A stretch of 64,000 nt of DNA from a virus: positions 27,469-91,468 of the IMG/VR virus record IMGVR_UViG_3300050821_007139; one strand, 5' to 3'. A model generated the notes under the pieces. That model saw only the letters and a list, made by a program, of their open reading frames with translations. It did not search any database and was not told the origin of the DNA. Of this stretch, positions 1-8,639 are shown one piece after another. The position numbers and the translations under genes were made by a program. How positions within the stretch are numbered: position 1 is the stretch's first letter; each line of letters opens with the position of its first letter.

Positions 1-1
1 A

Positions 2-64
2 GGTGCGATTCAAGTTCTACAAAACCATGAGATACTGATCTACTCTGGAAAAGATGGGTATTAA
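2..64 (+). CDS. 3' end of a CDS cut by the window edge
   Basis: An open frame enters from the left edge and stops with TAA at 62-64, leaving 20 codons ending IYSGKDGY. The gene points the same way as the genes that follow, so it is probably the end of another structural or surface protein. Nothing about its function can be said from this fragment. Confidence 0.4.
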   Translation, partial: GAIQVLQNHEILIYSGKDGY

Positions 65-86
65 TGAGCGAAAGTAAGCTATAGAT

Positions 87-1259
87 ATGCGAAGAGTCAG
101 CTTACTCTTACTTATTGTATCGCTTGCTACGACACTGATAGGGTTGTTGGTTTCGCTGCCAAATCGCGCAAATATGCTTTTTATGCCGTCAGGGTCAGGT
201 GGTGGGATTAGTCCAGATGGATCTTTTATTCAAGCTCCGGCAACTGGAGTCACGGGCGCTGCGGCGGGATCATTAAGGACCGTATATGGTACTTTCTCAT
301 TCGGGGATTTATACGCGCCTGTCCCGCATTATGGTGGCGGACAGCTTTACATCCCGTTGCTAAACGGCGTGCAGATGGAGCCGGGGCAGACGTTCGTATG
401 GGCGCAGTTCTTTTATGTCGGGTACGGCGGGAACGCTTTTGCAATGGTTACGGGTGATCAGCTACAAGCATCGTGGAGCAATAGTTCGTGGAACGGTGAT
501 AATGGTGGCACAGGGCCGGGACCATTTACCGGGTTTCCAGGCTTTGGCGGGGCTAATCAGATACCCGTTGGGACGCCGACCCCACCAACATTGCCGACAG
601 CTTGGGCCGGTCCTTACACACCATCAGCAGATGGTACAGCGATCTCAGGTGGAACAGGAACCTTAACCTCAGCACGGGGAGATGGTGGGATATGGACTTT
701 TGGTGCTGCTAGCGGCGGCGGATATATCATGCAGCGCCAGGGTATCACCGTATCGACGCCCAATTCAGGCTCGCTCACGCCTTATATCGTCACCGATATG
801 CAAATAAGCGCGTTTGGCTCGTTATTTTTTAAGACGGTAGATACAGTGTGGCACGTATGGAGCGGTCATCAGGCGAACGCCTCGACGGGGCCGCCCGGTA
901 CGGTGCCGATTCCAGTGGCGGTTAACTTCACGCCAAATGGATCGCTACCGCATGTGACGGTTGGCTCGGCGGATGGAACATTCGTCGCAGGCGTCGTGAC
1001 CACTATGAGTGATGGGGGCAGTTCTGTCGGCACGCTTTCTATCGGCCTCGACTTTAACACTGGTACGCGATTGTTGCGTAACTGGAATAGCGCCGATCCC
1101 TGTCCGTCTAGCTGTTCGGCAAATACGACGATAGTTGTGTGCGGCGTTGGCACTATAGGCACGGGGCTGGGATGCGTCGGCACTTATAATGGATCGAGTT
1201 CTCCGGTGACTGTAACGCAAAATGGAGCTTCGATCGTGTCAAAGATTAACGCGCAATGA
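87..1259 (+). CDS. Gly/Thr/Ser-rich exported or membrane-anchored phage protein
   Basis: 390 aa. Residues 4-24 form a hydrophobic stretch after RR at positions 2-3, so it starts like an uncleaved signal anchor or Sec signal. The rest is low in charge and rich in Gly, Thr, Ser and Pro, as in beta-rich phage surface proteins. The C-terminal half has four cysteines between about residues 330 and 365. It heads a rightward series of exported proteins. Base composition is GC-richer than the leftward block. I do not recognise the family; a tail-associated adhesin is an inference from composition and neighbours. Confidence 0.7.
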   Translation: MRRVSLLLLIVSLATTLIGLLVSLPNRANMLFMPSGSGGGISPDGSFIQAPATGVTGAAAGSLRTVYGTFSFGDLYAPVPHYGGGQLYIPLLNGVQMEPGQTFVWAQFFYVGYGGNAFAMVTGDQLQASWSNSSWNGDNGGTGPGPFTGFPGFGGANQIPVGTPTPPTLPTAWAGPYTPSADGTAISGGTGTLTSARGDGGIWTFGAASGGGYIMQRQGITVSTPNSGSLTPYIVTDMQISAFGSLFFKTVDTVWHVWSGHQANASTGPPGTVPIPVAVNFTPNGSLPHVTVGSADGTFVAGVVTTMSDGGSSVGTLSIGLDFNTGTRLLRNWNSADPCPSSCSANTTIVVCGVGTIGTGLGCVGTYNGSSSPVTVTQNGASIVSKINAQ

Positions 1260-1263
1260 CCTA

Positions 1264-1392
1264 ATGAGGATCTCCCTCGACTATCAGACGGGTAGCGAGC
1301 ATAAGCGCATGCGGCTTTGCCTGAGCTTCTATGGCAACGGCTGGCGCCGGAGCATCCCCGTCTGGTTTTGGACCAAATCGTTTTTCGTGTGA
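1264..1392 (+). CDS. Small aromatic and basic protein (42 aa)
   Basis: ATG at 1264 opens a 42-codon frame ending TGA at 1390-1392. It fills the gap between the gene ending at 1259 and the TatA-like gene. The protein is basic, with a WRR motif and a W/F-rich C-terminus, and has no membrane segment. The frame fits the gap with no conflict with its neighbours, which favours a real gene, but homology is unknown. Confidence 0.45.
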   Translation: MRISLDYQTGSEHKRMRLCLSFYGNGWRRSIPVWFWTKSFFV

Positions 1393-1409
1393 GGGAGTGA
1401 CCACACCTT

Positions 1410-1637
1410 ATGGGCTCGCTAAGTCTCGCTCATTGGCTGGTTGTTTTCGCGATCGTCACATTTCTATTCGGGGCTGGCAAAATCCCCCGACTTATGAGCG
1501 ACGCGGCGAAGGGTGTAAAAATTTGGAAGAAAGAAATTCACGCTCCGCTCGAAGATGTTGTTAGCAACGTGAACGAAACATCTGCAGAGGTAAGAGCACT
1601 TAATCCGTTACCCACAATTAAAAAGCTTGGATTATGA
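1410..1637 (+). CDS. tatA: TatA/E-like twin-arginine translocase subunit
   Basis: 75 aa with the full TatA plan. A short N-terminus MGSLS precedes a transmembrane helix at about residues 6-20. The hinge is Phe20-Gly21, the position held by the FG pair in E. coli TatA, followed by GKIPRLM and an amphipathic helix with KGVKIWKKE at about 34-42, then a loose tail. In bacteria TatA oligomerises to let folded RR-signal proteins cross the inner membrane. Upstream is GGGAG at 1393-1397, rather far from the ATG. The stop overlaps the next start (ATGA). Other genes in this block encode exported proteins and a lysis cassette lies 4.5 kb downstream. A holin-like use of the membrane-thinning TatA fold is possible but inferred. 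Confidence 0.85.
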   Translation: MGSLSLAHWLVVFAIVTFLFGAGKIPRLMSDAAKGVKIWKKEIHAPLEDVVSNVNETSAEVRALNPLPTIKKLGL

Positions 1638-1810
1638 TAATTCGCGCGTTTGTATGGATCTTAATATTACTGCTTGTAGCTCCGGCTTTCGCTAAGCCAA
1701 AACATGGTGGCGGCGGAGGCGGTGGGGCGCCGTCGAATTTTATACTGAATGACGCAGGAACTGCGATTCTCACCAATGACGCTGGCACACAGAGGTTAAC
1801 TCCGCCATGA
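1634..1810 (+). CDS. Small secreted Gly-rich protein (58 aa)
   Basis: The ATG overlaps the stop of the TatA-like gene by ATGA and its own TGA overlaps the next start, so all three are translationally coupled. Residues 1-20 form a Sec signal peptide ending PAFA. A KPKH and seven-glycine linker follows, then a repeated short pattern [14 protein letters not shown]. It is too small for a folded enzyme and may be an accessory or remnant of a larger surface protein. Function unknown. Confidence 0.6.
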   Translation: MIIRAFVWILILLLVAPAFAKPKHGGGGGGGAPSNFILNDAGTAILTNDAGTQRLTPP

Positions 1811-2760
1811 AACGATATCTTTGGTTTCTTTTAGTTTTTATATTTCCTGCATCGTCTATGGCCGATGTAACTTTTAGCTCGACTCGGGCGTATCAATCAG
1901 TATCGCTAACTGGCAGCGCATTTATTCCAAATGTTCTGCTTGGCTCAAACTTGACCCTAACTCTCGTTCACGGAACTTGTCCGTGTACATTGAATAATAT
2001 GACCAATATTTATCCTGGTCAGTTCGGTGTAGTTCATATTATAAATAGCTCTAGTGGTAGCGAGATTCTTACCCTATCAGGTAGTCAATATTCGTTGACT
2101 GTAACGCCTCCTTTTACACCAGATCCAGCATCTGAAAACGATTGGTTTTATACAGTCAACGCGGATAGCAAGGTATTATTTACATCAGCGGCATTACCAC
2201 CTTCGATCTCTAACACACAGGCGAATTTGCTCTCCGGCGCCGACGGAATGACAAGTGGCTGGACTGCACAAAACGCGACGCTTGCCACGGGCGCGACATG
2301 TACTAGCCCAATTGGCGGCACAAATACCTGTGCTTTATTGACTGAAGATACGACTACAAATACGCATTTCGCGTTTCAAAACACAACGCTACCGACATCC
2401 ACAAATACCGCGAGCGTGTTTGCCAAGATAAATTCCGGCACACGTTTTGTAGAGTTTCGAATAGCTGACAATTCTTTTGTCAATGTTGCTAGTGAGATAT
2501 TCGATCCGGTAACGTGCTCGGATACGATATCAGGTACTGGTGCTACCACGATTGGAACGGCGGTAATTATCGGTCATGGGACCATAGCGCGCTCAAACGG
2601 GTTTTGTGAGGGATGGATACAGGCGAATTTAGGCGGCGCTGTTCCGGTATTTGAGAATATCCAATTAGCAACACCGGCTGGTGATAATTATCTTGGAACG
2701 GGGCAGAGTAATTTATTGTGGCGTCCTGCAGTGAGGAATTGTGTATGCTCACCACCATGA
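1807..2760 (+). CDS. Secreted surface/tail protein with possible C-terminal carbohydrate-binding module
   Basis: 317 aa. A clear signal peptide covers about residues 1-19 (cleavage after SSMA). The C-terminal half (about 140-317) has the pattern GADGMTSGW, TEDTTTN, TASVFAK and RFVEFRI. The same pattern recurs in the C-terminus of the following protein (VLFTEDSSTG, YTASFFFKVG, RYANLQI). This suggests a shared jelly-roll module of the kind found on phage tail fibres. The stop overlaps the next start by ATGA. Carbohydrate binding is inferred from pattern alone. Confidence 0.7.
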   Translation: MKRYLWFLLVFIFPASSMADVTFSSTRAYQSVSLTGSAFIPNVLLGSNLTLTLVHGTCPCTLNNMTNIYPGQFGVVHIINSSSGSEILTLSGSQYSLTVTPPFTPDPASENDWFYTVNADSKVLFTSAALPPSISNTQANLLSGADGMTSGWTAQNATLATGATCTSPIGGTNTCALLTEDTTTNTHFAFQNTTLPTSTNTASVFAKINSGTRFVEFRIADNSFVNVASEIFDPVTCSDTISGTGATTIGTAVIIGHGTIARSNGFCEGWIQANLGGAVPVFENIQLATPAGDNYLGTGQSNLLWRPAVRNCVCSPP

Positions 2761-5012
2761 AACGAATTATTCTTACACTTGCTATTGCGATGGCGAGTGC
2801 ATTTCCGGCGCTTGCCCAAAATCAGGGAACTACTAGGCTTTTTCCTCCGATCGATGACTTGAGCCTGGTGAATCATCAGCCCTGGGCCTGCACTCAACTT
2901 ACTGCTGGCTGTGCGTTTAACGTAATCACGCCAAATCCAGGTATTGATCAGAGTGCCCAGATACAGGCTGCGCTTAATGGGTCGAAAACTTTGCCGGTAA
3001 TGTTAGTTGGCGGTCCATTCATTTCTTGCACACAGCTCCAGGTTCCCAACTATGGAACCTTTTTAAGCTATAATACCCTTGCTTATGATCCATTTTTTGG
3101 GACAGAAGCAAATACTTACCTGTCATGCAATAGTACATTTCATGGCACTAGTTTTGTTGCCTTTACTGGGTTACATGGCGGGTTGATTCGAGATATCGCT
3201 ATTGATGATAATTATACGCATCAAACAACTTTTGTGGGATCAATTTCGGGAACAACACTTTCTGTCGCTTCAATTACATCGAGCAATCTATCTCCAACGA
3301 TTACGGTCGGCCAAAGTTTGCAGGACGCGGCAGGTCATATTGCGATGACGACGCAGATAACCGCACTTGGTACTTGTGGAAATCCCGTTGTTCCGCCTTG
3401 TACTTTTTCTGTGTGGCCGTCACAGACAGTTGCAAGCGAAACTATGGGTGCTACAGTACACTGCTTTGAAAACATCCATAATGCTTCGTTCACCACTGCC
3501 TACGATATTCAAGGTGTCCGCTGTACGGGGGATGGATATCATGTTGTTGCCGATGGTAATCAGCCGGGTGGGCAGGGAATTGGTGGCGCTATCATCCGTC
3601 CATTAATTGGTGGCGCCCATACATATCTATCACTAAATGTTGGCGCTGGATTACGTGTCGATCAGGTAAATAACGGATTTGCCTCGGATCTTTCAGTGCA
3701 ATGCTGTCTCAATGCAGCAAGCAACTCGAATAACGGATTCTTCGGTCAATCAGTCGGGGATATTATACTGGCTGGGACAACTGGTCAATATGACAACCTT
3801 CGGACAGAGCAAGATGGAGCGTGTGGAGTTGTATTGCTTAATAGTGGCTACTTAACTCTTTCTAATTTACACGTTGACTCAAACTCATGCGTTGTTAAGG
3901 CGTTTAATTCATCGCTCAGTTTGATAGGTGGAGATGCGTTTAATAGGTTTACTGGGGTCACGGCGATTCAATTATTCAACTCCACTATGACTATGCAAGG
4001 ATTTTTTCTAGGCCCCGGATATTCATCTTCGATCCAAGCTGACGCCACGTCACATTTCTCCGGTTGGTTCGGCGGTACTAACCCTGGAATATCTTTTGCC
4101 GACCCCACAAGCGAACTTGTAGTGGGCCCAGGATTAATAAATTCAGTCGGCGGCAACCCGCCAGCTACCGTAACGCTTACCGGAGCCGCTTTTGCTGCAC
4201 CCGATTTATTACGCTCGGCCAACTCTATATTTGCCTTAAATCATGCGGGTTGTGCAGGTGGAACCGGCGGACATTGCTCTGTTCCGAACCCGACTTTTTT
4301 CACTAAGGGCACGAATGGCGTTTTTGAAATTCAGCAAAGTCTTACCGGCAATGATACAATTACTTGGGGTTCTGCATATGTTAATGCGCCAACACTCAGT
4401 ACGGGAGCTGGTGCGGTAGATTATGTACCGTGGTATGTAAATTCAGTCGGTCAGGTAGTGCTCGAAGCGCCTAATCAGAATCGGCTTGTTACAACTCCTG
4501 TTCCGGCCCAGCCTAACATTGTCACGCTACCATTGAGTTTTGCTGGTGGCGTATGGGGCGGTGGAACGCCTACGGCAGGTCAACTCGATCCAGAAGGCGG
4601 CACTACAGCAGTATTATTTACCGAAGATTCCAGCACCGGTTATCATGGCATATCAACTAATGTTACAGGTGCTGCTGGCACTTATACCGCCTCGTTCTTC
4701 TTCAAAGTTGGCGCTACCGGGGCGACGCGTTATGCAAACCTTCAGATCAATTCGACTACGACTAATGACCAGGTACAGTATCAGGTCAATCCCTGTAATA
4801 ATACAGGAGCGAGTGGCGGAGAAATAGTTGCAAGCGGGTGCATCATGTCACCAAATGGATATGGGCGGGTGTATTTGACTGTGGCAGCGCCGAGTGCATT
4901 ATCAAGCGTCATATTCTTTATGGGTGATTATAGTAATTATACCTATACGGGCGACGGCGTTTCTAATGGTTATTTCTGGGGGCCAATTATGCGTGCTGGG
5001 AATGCGCCATAA
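2757..5012 (+). CDS. Beta-helix tail-spike-like secreted protein
   Basis: 751 aa from ATG 2757. This start is chosen over an upstream in-frame start because it overlaps the previous stop (ATGA) and begins directly with a signal peptide ending PALAQ. Residues of about 100-450 read like a right-handed beta-helix: short repeating strands rich in N, S, T and G with regularly spaced I/L/V, and motifs such as LRTEQDGACGVVLLNSGYL. The C-terminal 150 residues match the jelly-roll-like module of the previous protein. Spikes of this type bind or degrade host polysaccharide. A Sec signal peptide on a spike is unusual, as phage tail proteins normally assemble in the cytoplasm. Confidence 0.7.
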   Translation: MKRIILTLAIAMASAFPALAQNQGTTRLFPPIDDLSLVNHQPWACTQLTAGCAFNVITPNPGIDQSAQIQAALNGSKTLPVMLVGGPFISCTQLQVPNYGTFLSYNTLAYDPFFGTEANTYLSCNSTFHGTSFVAFTGLHGGLIRDIAIDDNYTHQTTFVGSISGTTLSVASITSSNLSPTITVGQSLQDAAGHIAMTTQITALGTCGNPVVPPCTFSVWPSQTVASETMGATVHCFENIHNASFTTAYDIQGVRCTGDGYHVVADGNQPGGQGIGGAIIRPLIGGAHTYLSLNVGAGLRVDQVNNGFASDLSVQCCLNAASNSNNGFFGQSVGDIILAGTTGQYDNLRTEQDGACGVVLLNSGYLTLSNLHVDSNSCVVKAFNSSLSLIGGDAFNRFTGVTAIQLFNSTMTMQGFFLGPGYSSSIQADATSHFSGWFGGTNPGISFADPTSELVVGPGLINSVGGNPPATVTLTGAAFAAPDLLRSANSIFALNHAGCAGGTGGHCSVPNPTFFTKGTNGVFEIQQSLTGNDTITWGSAYVNAPTLSTGAGAVDYVPWYVNSVGQVVLEAPNQNRLVTTPVPAQPNIVTLPLSFAGGVWGGGTPTAGQLDPEGGTTAVLFTEDSSTGYHGISTNVTGAAGTYTASFFFKVGATGATRYANLQINSTTTNDQVQYQVNPCNNTGASGGEIVASGCIMSPNGYGRVYLTVAAPSALSSVIFFMGDYSNYTYTGDGVSNGYFWGPIMRAGNAP

Positions 5013-5058
5013 ATGAGCCTTAAGTGATATATTTGTTAGTTGGACATGGAAGATTCTA

Positions 5059-5292
5059 ATGAGCGAACAGGAAAAACCAACTCTCTGGTCTCGTATTCGC
5101 GAGTTCTTATATCCACCACGGCCTGACAAAACAGCCGTTGGTTACCTTGACTTTGCAGCTGGGGTTGATGACTGTGGTCGTTGCGCCCATTATCTTTCTA
5201 CTACACACCGCTGTAAACTTATCCGTGGTCGGGTATCTCCTAACGGATGGTGCCGGTACTTTGTAAACCCAGGGGAGAATCAGCCCTTTTAG
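5059..5292 (+). CDS. HiPIP-like four-cysteine small protein
   Basis: 77 aa, no signal peptide. Cysteines at 39, 42, 52 and 65 form C-x2-C-x9-C-x12-C with the last one in GWC. High-potential iron-sulfur proteins use the same order (CxxC, C, GWC) to hold a 4Fe-4S cluster, though their spacings are longer. VSPNGWCRYF is typical of small proteins in many proteobacterial phages. A metal or Fe-S site is a reasonable inference; electron transfer is not shown. Confidence 0.65.
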   Translation: MSEQEKPTLWSRIREFLYPPRPDKTAVGYLDFAAGVDDCGRCAHYLSTTHRCKLIRGRVSPNGWCRYFVNPGENQPF

Positions 5293-5325
5293 GTGTAAAT
5301 AATGAGCGACGAGCGAGAATTCTAA

Positions 5326-6123
5326 GTGGCTACAGATGATAACGGCATCTCCGAGTTAAGAAATGCGACTGATGAACTTAAACGCGTTATTGACTTAGTA
5401 CGGGACCGCTCCTCTATATGGACGCTCCCGCCTCAGTCGTCGGTGGGATTACCTATAGGTTCAGATAACTGGAATTTTACTACATTTGAGAAATATATTA
5501 ACCAGCGCTTTGGCGATCTTTCGTTACAGTTGCGCGAGCGCTATGAAGCGCAACAGACTGGCGTTATTGCTGCTTTGGCCGCTGCCGAGAAAGCGGTTAA
5601 CGCAGCGTTGATCGCCGCTGAGAAGGCAGTTGATAAAGCAGAAGGTGCCCAGCAGCTTCGTAACGAAGCGCAAAATGAGTTTCGTAAATCACTTTCCGAT
5701 CTTTCAGGATTGATGTGGACTAGTAAAGAAGGCTTGGCAGCGGTTGATTCAGTACGACGCGAGCTTAACGCCCTAGTAACAAATGCGGAAAATCGTATCG
5801 GCGTGATTGAAAAGTCTATTGCTGATAAGTGGAATTCTAAGGATGGCCAGTCAGCGGTAGATTCGGCGCGCCGTGAGAGGGTTGAAAGCTTTAGTCTTTT
5901 GGAAAAACGCACCGGAATATTAGAAACTGGTTACGCGAATCTTCAAGGGCGCATTTGGGCTGTGAGCGCATCATTTGCAATTATAGTTGTCATTGTTGAG
6001 ATTGCTATGCATTTCATACCTTCTTCTGTTTCTCCTACACCCATCCCTTCTATGTATAATAGTACGCCATCATCTCAGTGGCCGACGGCGGTTCCAACCG
6101 CACCCGGTGGTCCACAAAAATGA
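5326..6123 (+). CDS. Coiled-coil protein with C-terminal transmembrane segment
   Basis: 265 aa from a GTG start at 5326, a few bases after an in-frame TAA. Residues 60-200 are a charged, Ala/Glu/Lys-rich coiled coil, including repeated AAEKAVNAALIAAEKAV and two AVDSxRRE repeats. A transmembrane helix lies at about 206-228, followed by a Pro/Ser/Thr-rich tail. The gene directly precedes a tiny membrane peptide and the endolysin, with an ATGA overlap to the former, so a role in lysis (spanin- or holin-like) is possible. Such coiled-coil plus C-terminal TM proteins are common next to phage lysins, but their biochemical role is not established. Confidence 0.7.
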   Translation: MATDDNGISELRNATDELKRVIDLVRDRSSIWTLPPQSSVGLPIGSDNWNFTTFEKYINQRFGDLSLQLRERYEAQQTGVIAALAAAEKAVNAALIAAEKAVDKAEGAQQLRNEAQNEFRKSLSDLSGLMWTSKEGLAAVDSVRRELNALVTNAENRIGVIEKSIADKWNSKDGQSAVDSARRERVESFSLLEKRTGILETGYANLQGRIWAVSASFAIIVVIVEIAMHFIPSSVSPTPIPSMYNSTPSSQWPTAVPTAPGGPQK

Positions 6124-6221
6124 ACGAAACCGATCCTATAGCAATAGCGCGATTCTTTTTAGAAATCTTTTTACTTATTGGCGCCATCGGAATTTTGCTT
6201 CTCCTTATAGATCATAGATAA
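6120..6221 (+). CDS. 33-aa single-span membrane peptide, holin candidate
   Basis: ATG 6120 overlaps the preceding stop by ATGA; TAA at 6219-6221 lies four bases before the endolysin ATG. The protein has one hydrophobic span (about residues 12-29) flanked by a short acidic N-terminus and a DHR tail. Its size, single span and place immediately upstream of the lysozyme fit a small pinholin- or holin-like lysis peptide. No sequence family is recognised. Confidence 0.6.
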   Translation: MNETDPIAIARFFLEIFLLIGAIGILLLLIDHR

Positions 6222-6225
6222 AATT

Positions 6226-6867
6226 ATGCCCACACTTCCTTATCTTCCTAAAGTTACAACCGATACAGTAATCGATATAAGTCATTATGAAAAGATTAGT
6301 CAAGATTTTACACAAGTTGCAAAATCAGGCATCGTTGCAGTAATTATGAAGGCCACTCAAGGTGTTAACTTTGTCGATCCGACATTTCTTGAACGTGTAA
6401 GAGAGGCTAAAGCAGCCGGATTATTAGTCGGCGCTTACCATTTCTTAGATGGATCTAATCCGGCCGAACAAATAGCGCACTTTTTAACGGTTGCAGTAAG
6501 CGAAGGTGGAGTGGAATGGCTCGCGCTCGATTGGGAACCTTATCCAAATTCGCAAGCAACGGCAATGCAAGCGGCTACAGCAGCAGCGAGTATAGAAGCA
6601 GTACAAGATGTGTGGCCGACGTTATATACTATTCGTAGTATGCTTAATGGACCAAATAAGACACTCTTAAATTGTCCCCTATGGCTAGCTGAGTATGGCT
6701 CGAGACCAATACCGCCTCCAGGATTTACGGCTTGGAAGCTTTGGCAACATACGGATGGCCAAGTAGGAAGCAGTGTTAATCCCGTTCCTGGTATCGGGCC
6801 GTGCGATAGAAGTAAATTCGCTGGTACAGTAAGTGAGCTTAAAGCTTGGTGGGCGAACCCGGTTTAA
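6226..6867 (+). CDS. GH25-type endolysin (lysozyme)
   Basis: 213 aa. N-terminal VIDISHY (Asp18), then MKATQG, GAYHF, LALDWEP (Asp102 and Glu104), LWLAEYG and WKLWQHTDG match the glycoside hydrolase 25 TIM barrel in order. In this family the Asp-x-Glu pair at the end of the fourth strand is catalytic and cleaves between N-acetylmuramic acid and N-acetylglucosamine. There is no signal peptide and no separate wall-binding domain; length is that of a single catalytic domain. It therefore needs a holin or other export route, and small membrane proteins at 6120 and 11058 are candidates. Confidence 0.92.
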   Translation: MPTLPYLPKVTTDTVIDISHYEKISQDFTQVAKSGIVAVIMKATQGVNFVDPTFLERVREAKAAGLLVGAYHFLDGSNPAEQIAHFLTVAVSEGGVEWLALDWEPYPNSQATAMQAATAAASIEAVQDVWPTLYTIRSMLNGPNKTLLNCPLWLAEYGSRPIPPPGFTAWKLWQHTDGQVGSSVNPVPGIGPCDRSKFAGTVSELKAWWANPV

Positions 6868-6884
6868 ATGAAAGGAATCTGGCT

Positions 6885-7109
6885 ATGAAATTGATCATGT
6901 TGGCGTTTCTCGGCATTTTGATGTACGCAACGACGGCGCAAGCCGCTAATTGCCGATGGACATACAATGGCTATGTATGCGCTCCGGGCTGGATGTGGCA
7001 GGATGGTCGCGAATGGAGCGAGTATGAGTGGCGCGAGCAGCACCGGCATCACGAGCGCGAGCGCGAGGGTGATTGGTCCCGTCATTATCACTACGATGAA
7101 AGGCATTAA
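6885..7109 (+). CDS. Small secreted protein with His/Arg/Glu-rich tail
   Basis: 74 aa from ATG 6885, chosen because AAAGGA lies 8 bases upstream and the protein then starts with a signal peptide (about 1-19, ending AQA). Two cysteines (NCRW, VCAPG) follow. The rest is W/Y-rich, then strongly charged with alternating H, R and E (EWREQHRHHEREREGDW). The tail could bind metal or polyanions. Function unknown. Confidence 0.65.
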   Translation: MKLIMLAFLGILMYATTAQAANCRWTYNGYVCAPGWMWQDGREWSEYEWREQHRHHEREREGDWSRHYHYDERH

Positions 7110-7168
7110 TAATAAATTTTAACCATGCTTATCTTTAATAAGGCGTTATTTTGATGAAAATGACTTAG

Positions 7169-8281
7169 ATGCCATATATTGTTCCTGATAAAGTAGTTGA
7201 GCCGTTATATGCAATAGTGCCGTTGAGTAATCCGTGGAGATGGAAAGCTCGGTGGAAGCACGTAGAACGATCAATCAAGCATTTCATGGACTCCGGCGCA
7301 GTGGTTGTCCTTGTGGAAGTCGCTTTCAATCGCCGCGAGTTTGCCTTTGCTAATAGTGGCCTCGACGGAACACCAGCTAACTGTGGCGTGCTTGGCAGTG
7401 ACCATCGGTTCCGCCATCGCTATATCGGCCTTCGTAGCTCGCATGAGCTTTGGTTCAAAGAGAATCAGATAAACATAGCCGTCGCACAAGCGCTGCCCTA
7501 TGACTGGCAGAATATGTGCTGGTTGGATAGTGACCTATTATTTCTCCGACCGAATTGGGTAGGAGAATGTATCCACAAATTACAACACTACGATTTTCTA
7601 CAAATGTTTGACCATGCTAGAGATGTTGGGCCGAATTATAGAGTTTTACCGGGCGGATATCCTCACGCTGATGGAACAAGTTGGGTGAGATGGTGGCTTG
7701 ATGGAGAGCCCGATTTTAGCGAGATTGCAGTCCGAAAGGGCGAAGATTTAGCAATCGATCCCAAGCGTCGGCATAAGAAAAAGCATCATCCATATCCGCC
7801 TCGTGTTTGGCCGGGTTTAGCATGGGCCGCGACGCGCCGTGGTTTTGATGCTGTAGGAGGTTTGCTCGATTTCGCTATATGGGGTGGCGGAGATTATCAC
7901 ATGGCACATTGCTTGATTGAGCGCAAAGATGGCATGATGCGTAACGATCTTCATCCTAACTATAAGATGAAAGTAATGGAGTGGTTCGACCGCTGCCAGC
8001 GTCATATTAGGCGAAATGTTGGAGTTATGGAAGGTAGCGTTTTCCATTTTTGGCACGGGCGCAAGACTGATCGGGGTTATAATGCTAAACACGCAGCTCT
8101 CGCGCGGATCGGATTTGATCCATTACGGCACTTGAAGAGAGACTATCAAGGGCTCTATCAGCTCAATGACGACGGTAGCGAAGGCTTTGTGCAGATGCGT
8201 GATACGCTACGAAGAGTCGCAATAGAACGCGACGAGGACAGCAATGATACGCGGCTTGATCTTTGGGATCAGGGACACTGA
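7169..8281 (+). CDS. Glycosyltransferase-like protein (GT-A fold)
   Basis: 370 aa, cytosolic. The order of motifs fits a GT-A glycosyltransferase: an N-terminal LYAIVPLSNP strand, ELWFKENQINIAV, then WLDSDLLFLRPNW at about 118-130 carrying a D-x-D metal site. Further on come WPGLAWAATRRGF, IWGGGDYHMA at about 236-246, and VFHFWHG near 290. The last two resemble the acceptor- and metal-site region of galactosyltransferase-type enzymes. It may glycosylate virion proteins or host envelope sugars. The donor and acceptor cannot be read from sequence. Confidence 0.75.
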   Translation: MPYIVPDKVVEPLYAIVPLSNPWRWKARWKHVERSIKHFMDSGAVVVLVEVAFNRREFAFANSGLDGTPANCGVLGSDHRFRHRYIGLRSSHELWFKENQINIAVAQALPYDWQNMCWLDSDLLFLRPNWVGECIHKLQHYDFLQMFDHARDVGPNYRVLPGGYPHADGTSWVRWWLDGEPDFSEIAVRKGEDLAIDPKRRHKKKHHPYPPRVWPGLAWAATRRGFDAVGGLLDFAIWGGGDYHMAHCLIERKDGMMRNDLHPNYKMKVMEWFDRCQRHIRRNVGVMEGSVFHFWHGRKTDRGYNAKHAALARIGFDPLRHLKRDYQGLYQLNDDGSEGFVQMRDTLRRVAIERDEDSNDTRLDLWDQGH

Positions 8282-8283
8282 CA

Positions 8284-8406
8284 ATGCGTGACTATTGGTA
8301 CGGCATAATTATATCTATTTGTTTCGCAGTCGTGGCTATTTGGTTTGGGGCATTTGAAATCATCAGATATCGGGAAGAAAAGAAGAAAAAGATATCTCAG
8401 CTATGA
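8284..8406 (+). CDS. 40-aa single-span membrane protein
   Basis: ATG 8284 follows the previous stop by two bases. One hydrophobic helix (about 7-28, rich in I, F, V and W) is followed by a basic tail with EEKKKK, predicting the N-terminus outside and the tail in the cytoplasm. It is one of many tiny membrane proteins in this phage. Function unknown. Confidence 0.55.
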   Translation: MRDYWYGIIISICFAVVAIWFGAFEIIRYREEKKKKISQL

Positions 8407-8432
8407 TACAAGATTAGATTGGGACATTAAAC

Positions 8433-8639
8433 ATGAGGTTCAGATATCAGGGTGCAGACGTGCAGAGCGCACGGCATTCGATCTTCGATGGGCCACCGCC
8501 GCAAATGGTCGTGGAGGGAGAAGTTGTCGGGGTGTACTATGATCCCGATACAGAAGGACCGCAGCTATTACTGTGGGATGATAAGGCTGGCTGTATCAGA
8601 ACATGCCCCGCTCTTGAATCTAAGAAAATCTATCCATGA
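8433..8639 (+). CDS. Hypothetical protein (68 aa)
   Basis: Soluble, with QMVVEGEVVGVYYDPDTEGPQ suggesting a small beta-rich fold, and two cysteines near the end. Its stop overlaps the next start by ATGA, so the two are probably co-translated. No family recognised. Confidence 0.6.
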   Translation: MRFRYQGADVQSARHSIFDGPPPQMVVEGEVVGVYYDPDTEGPQLLLWDDKAGCIRTCPALESKKIYP

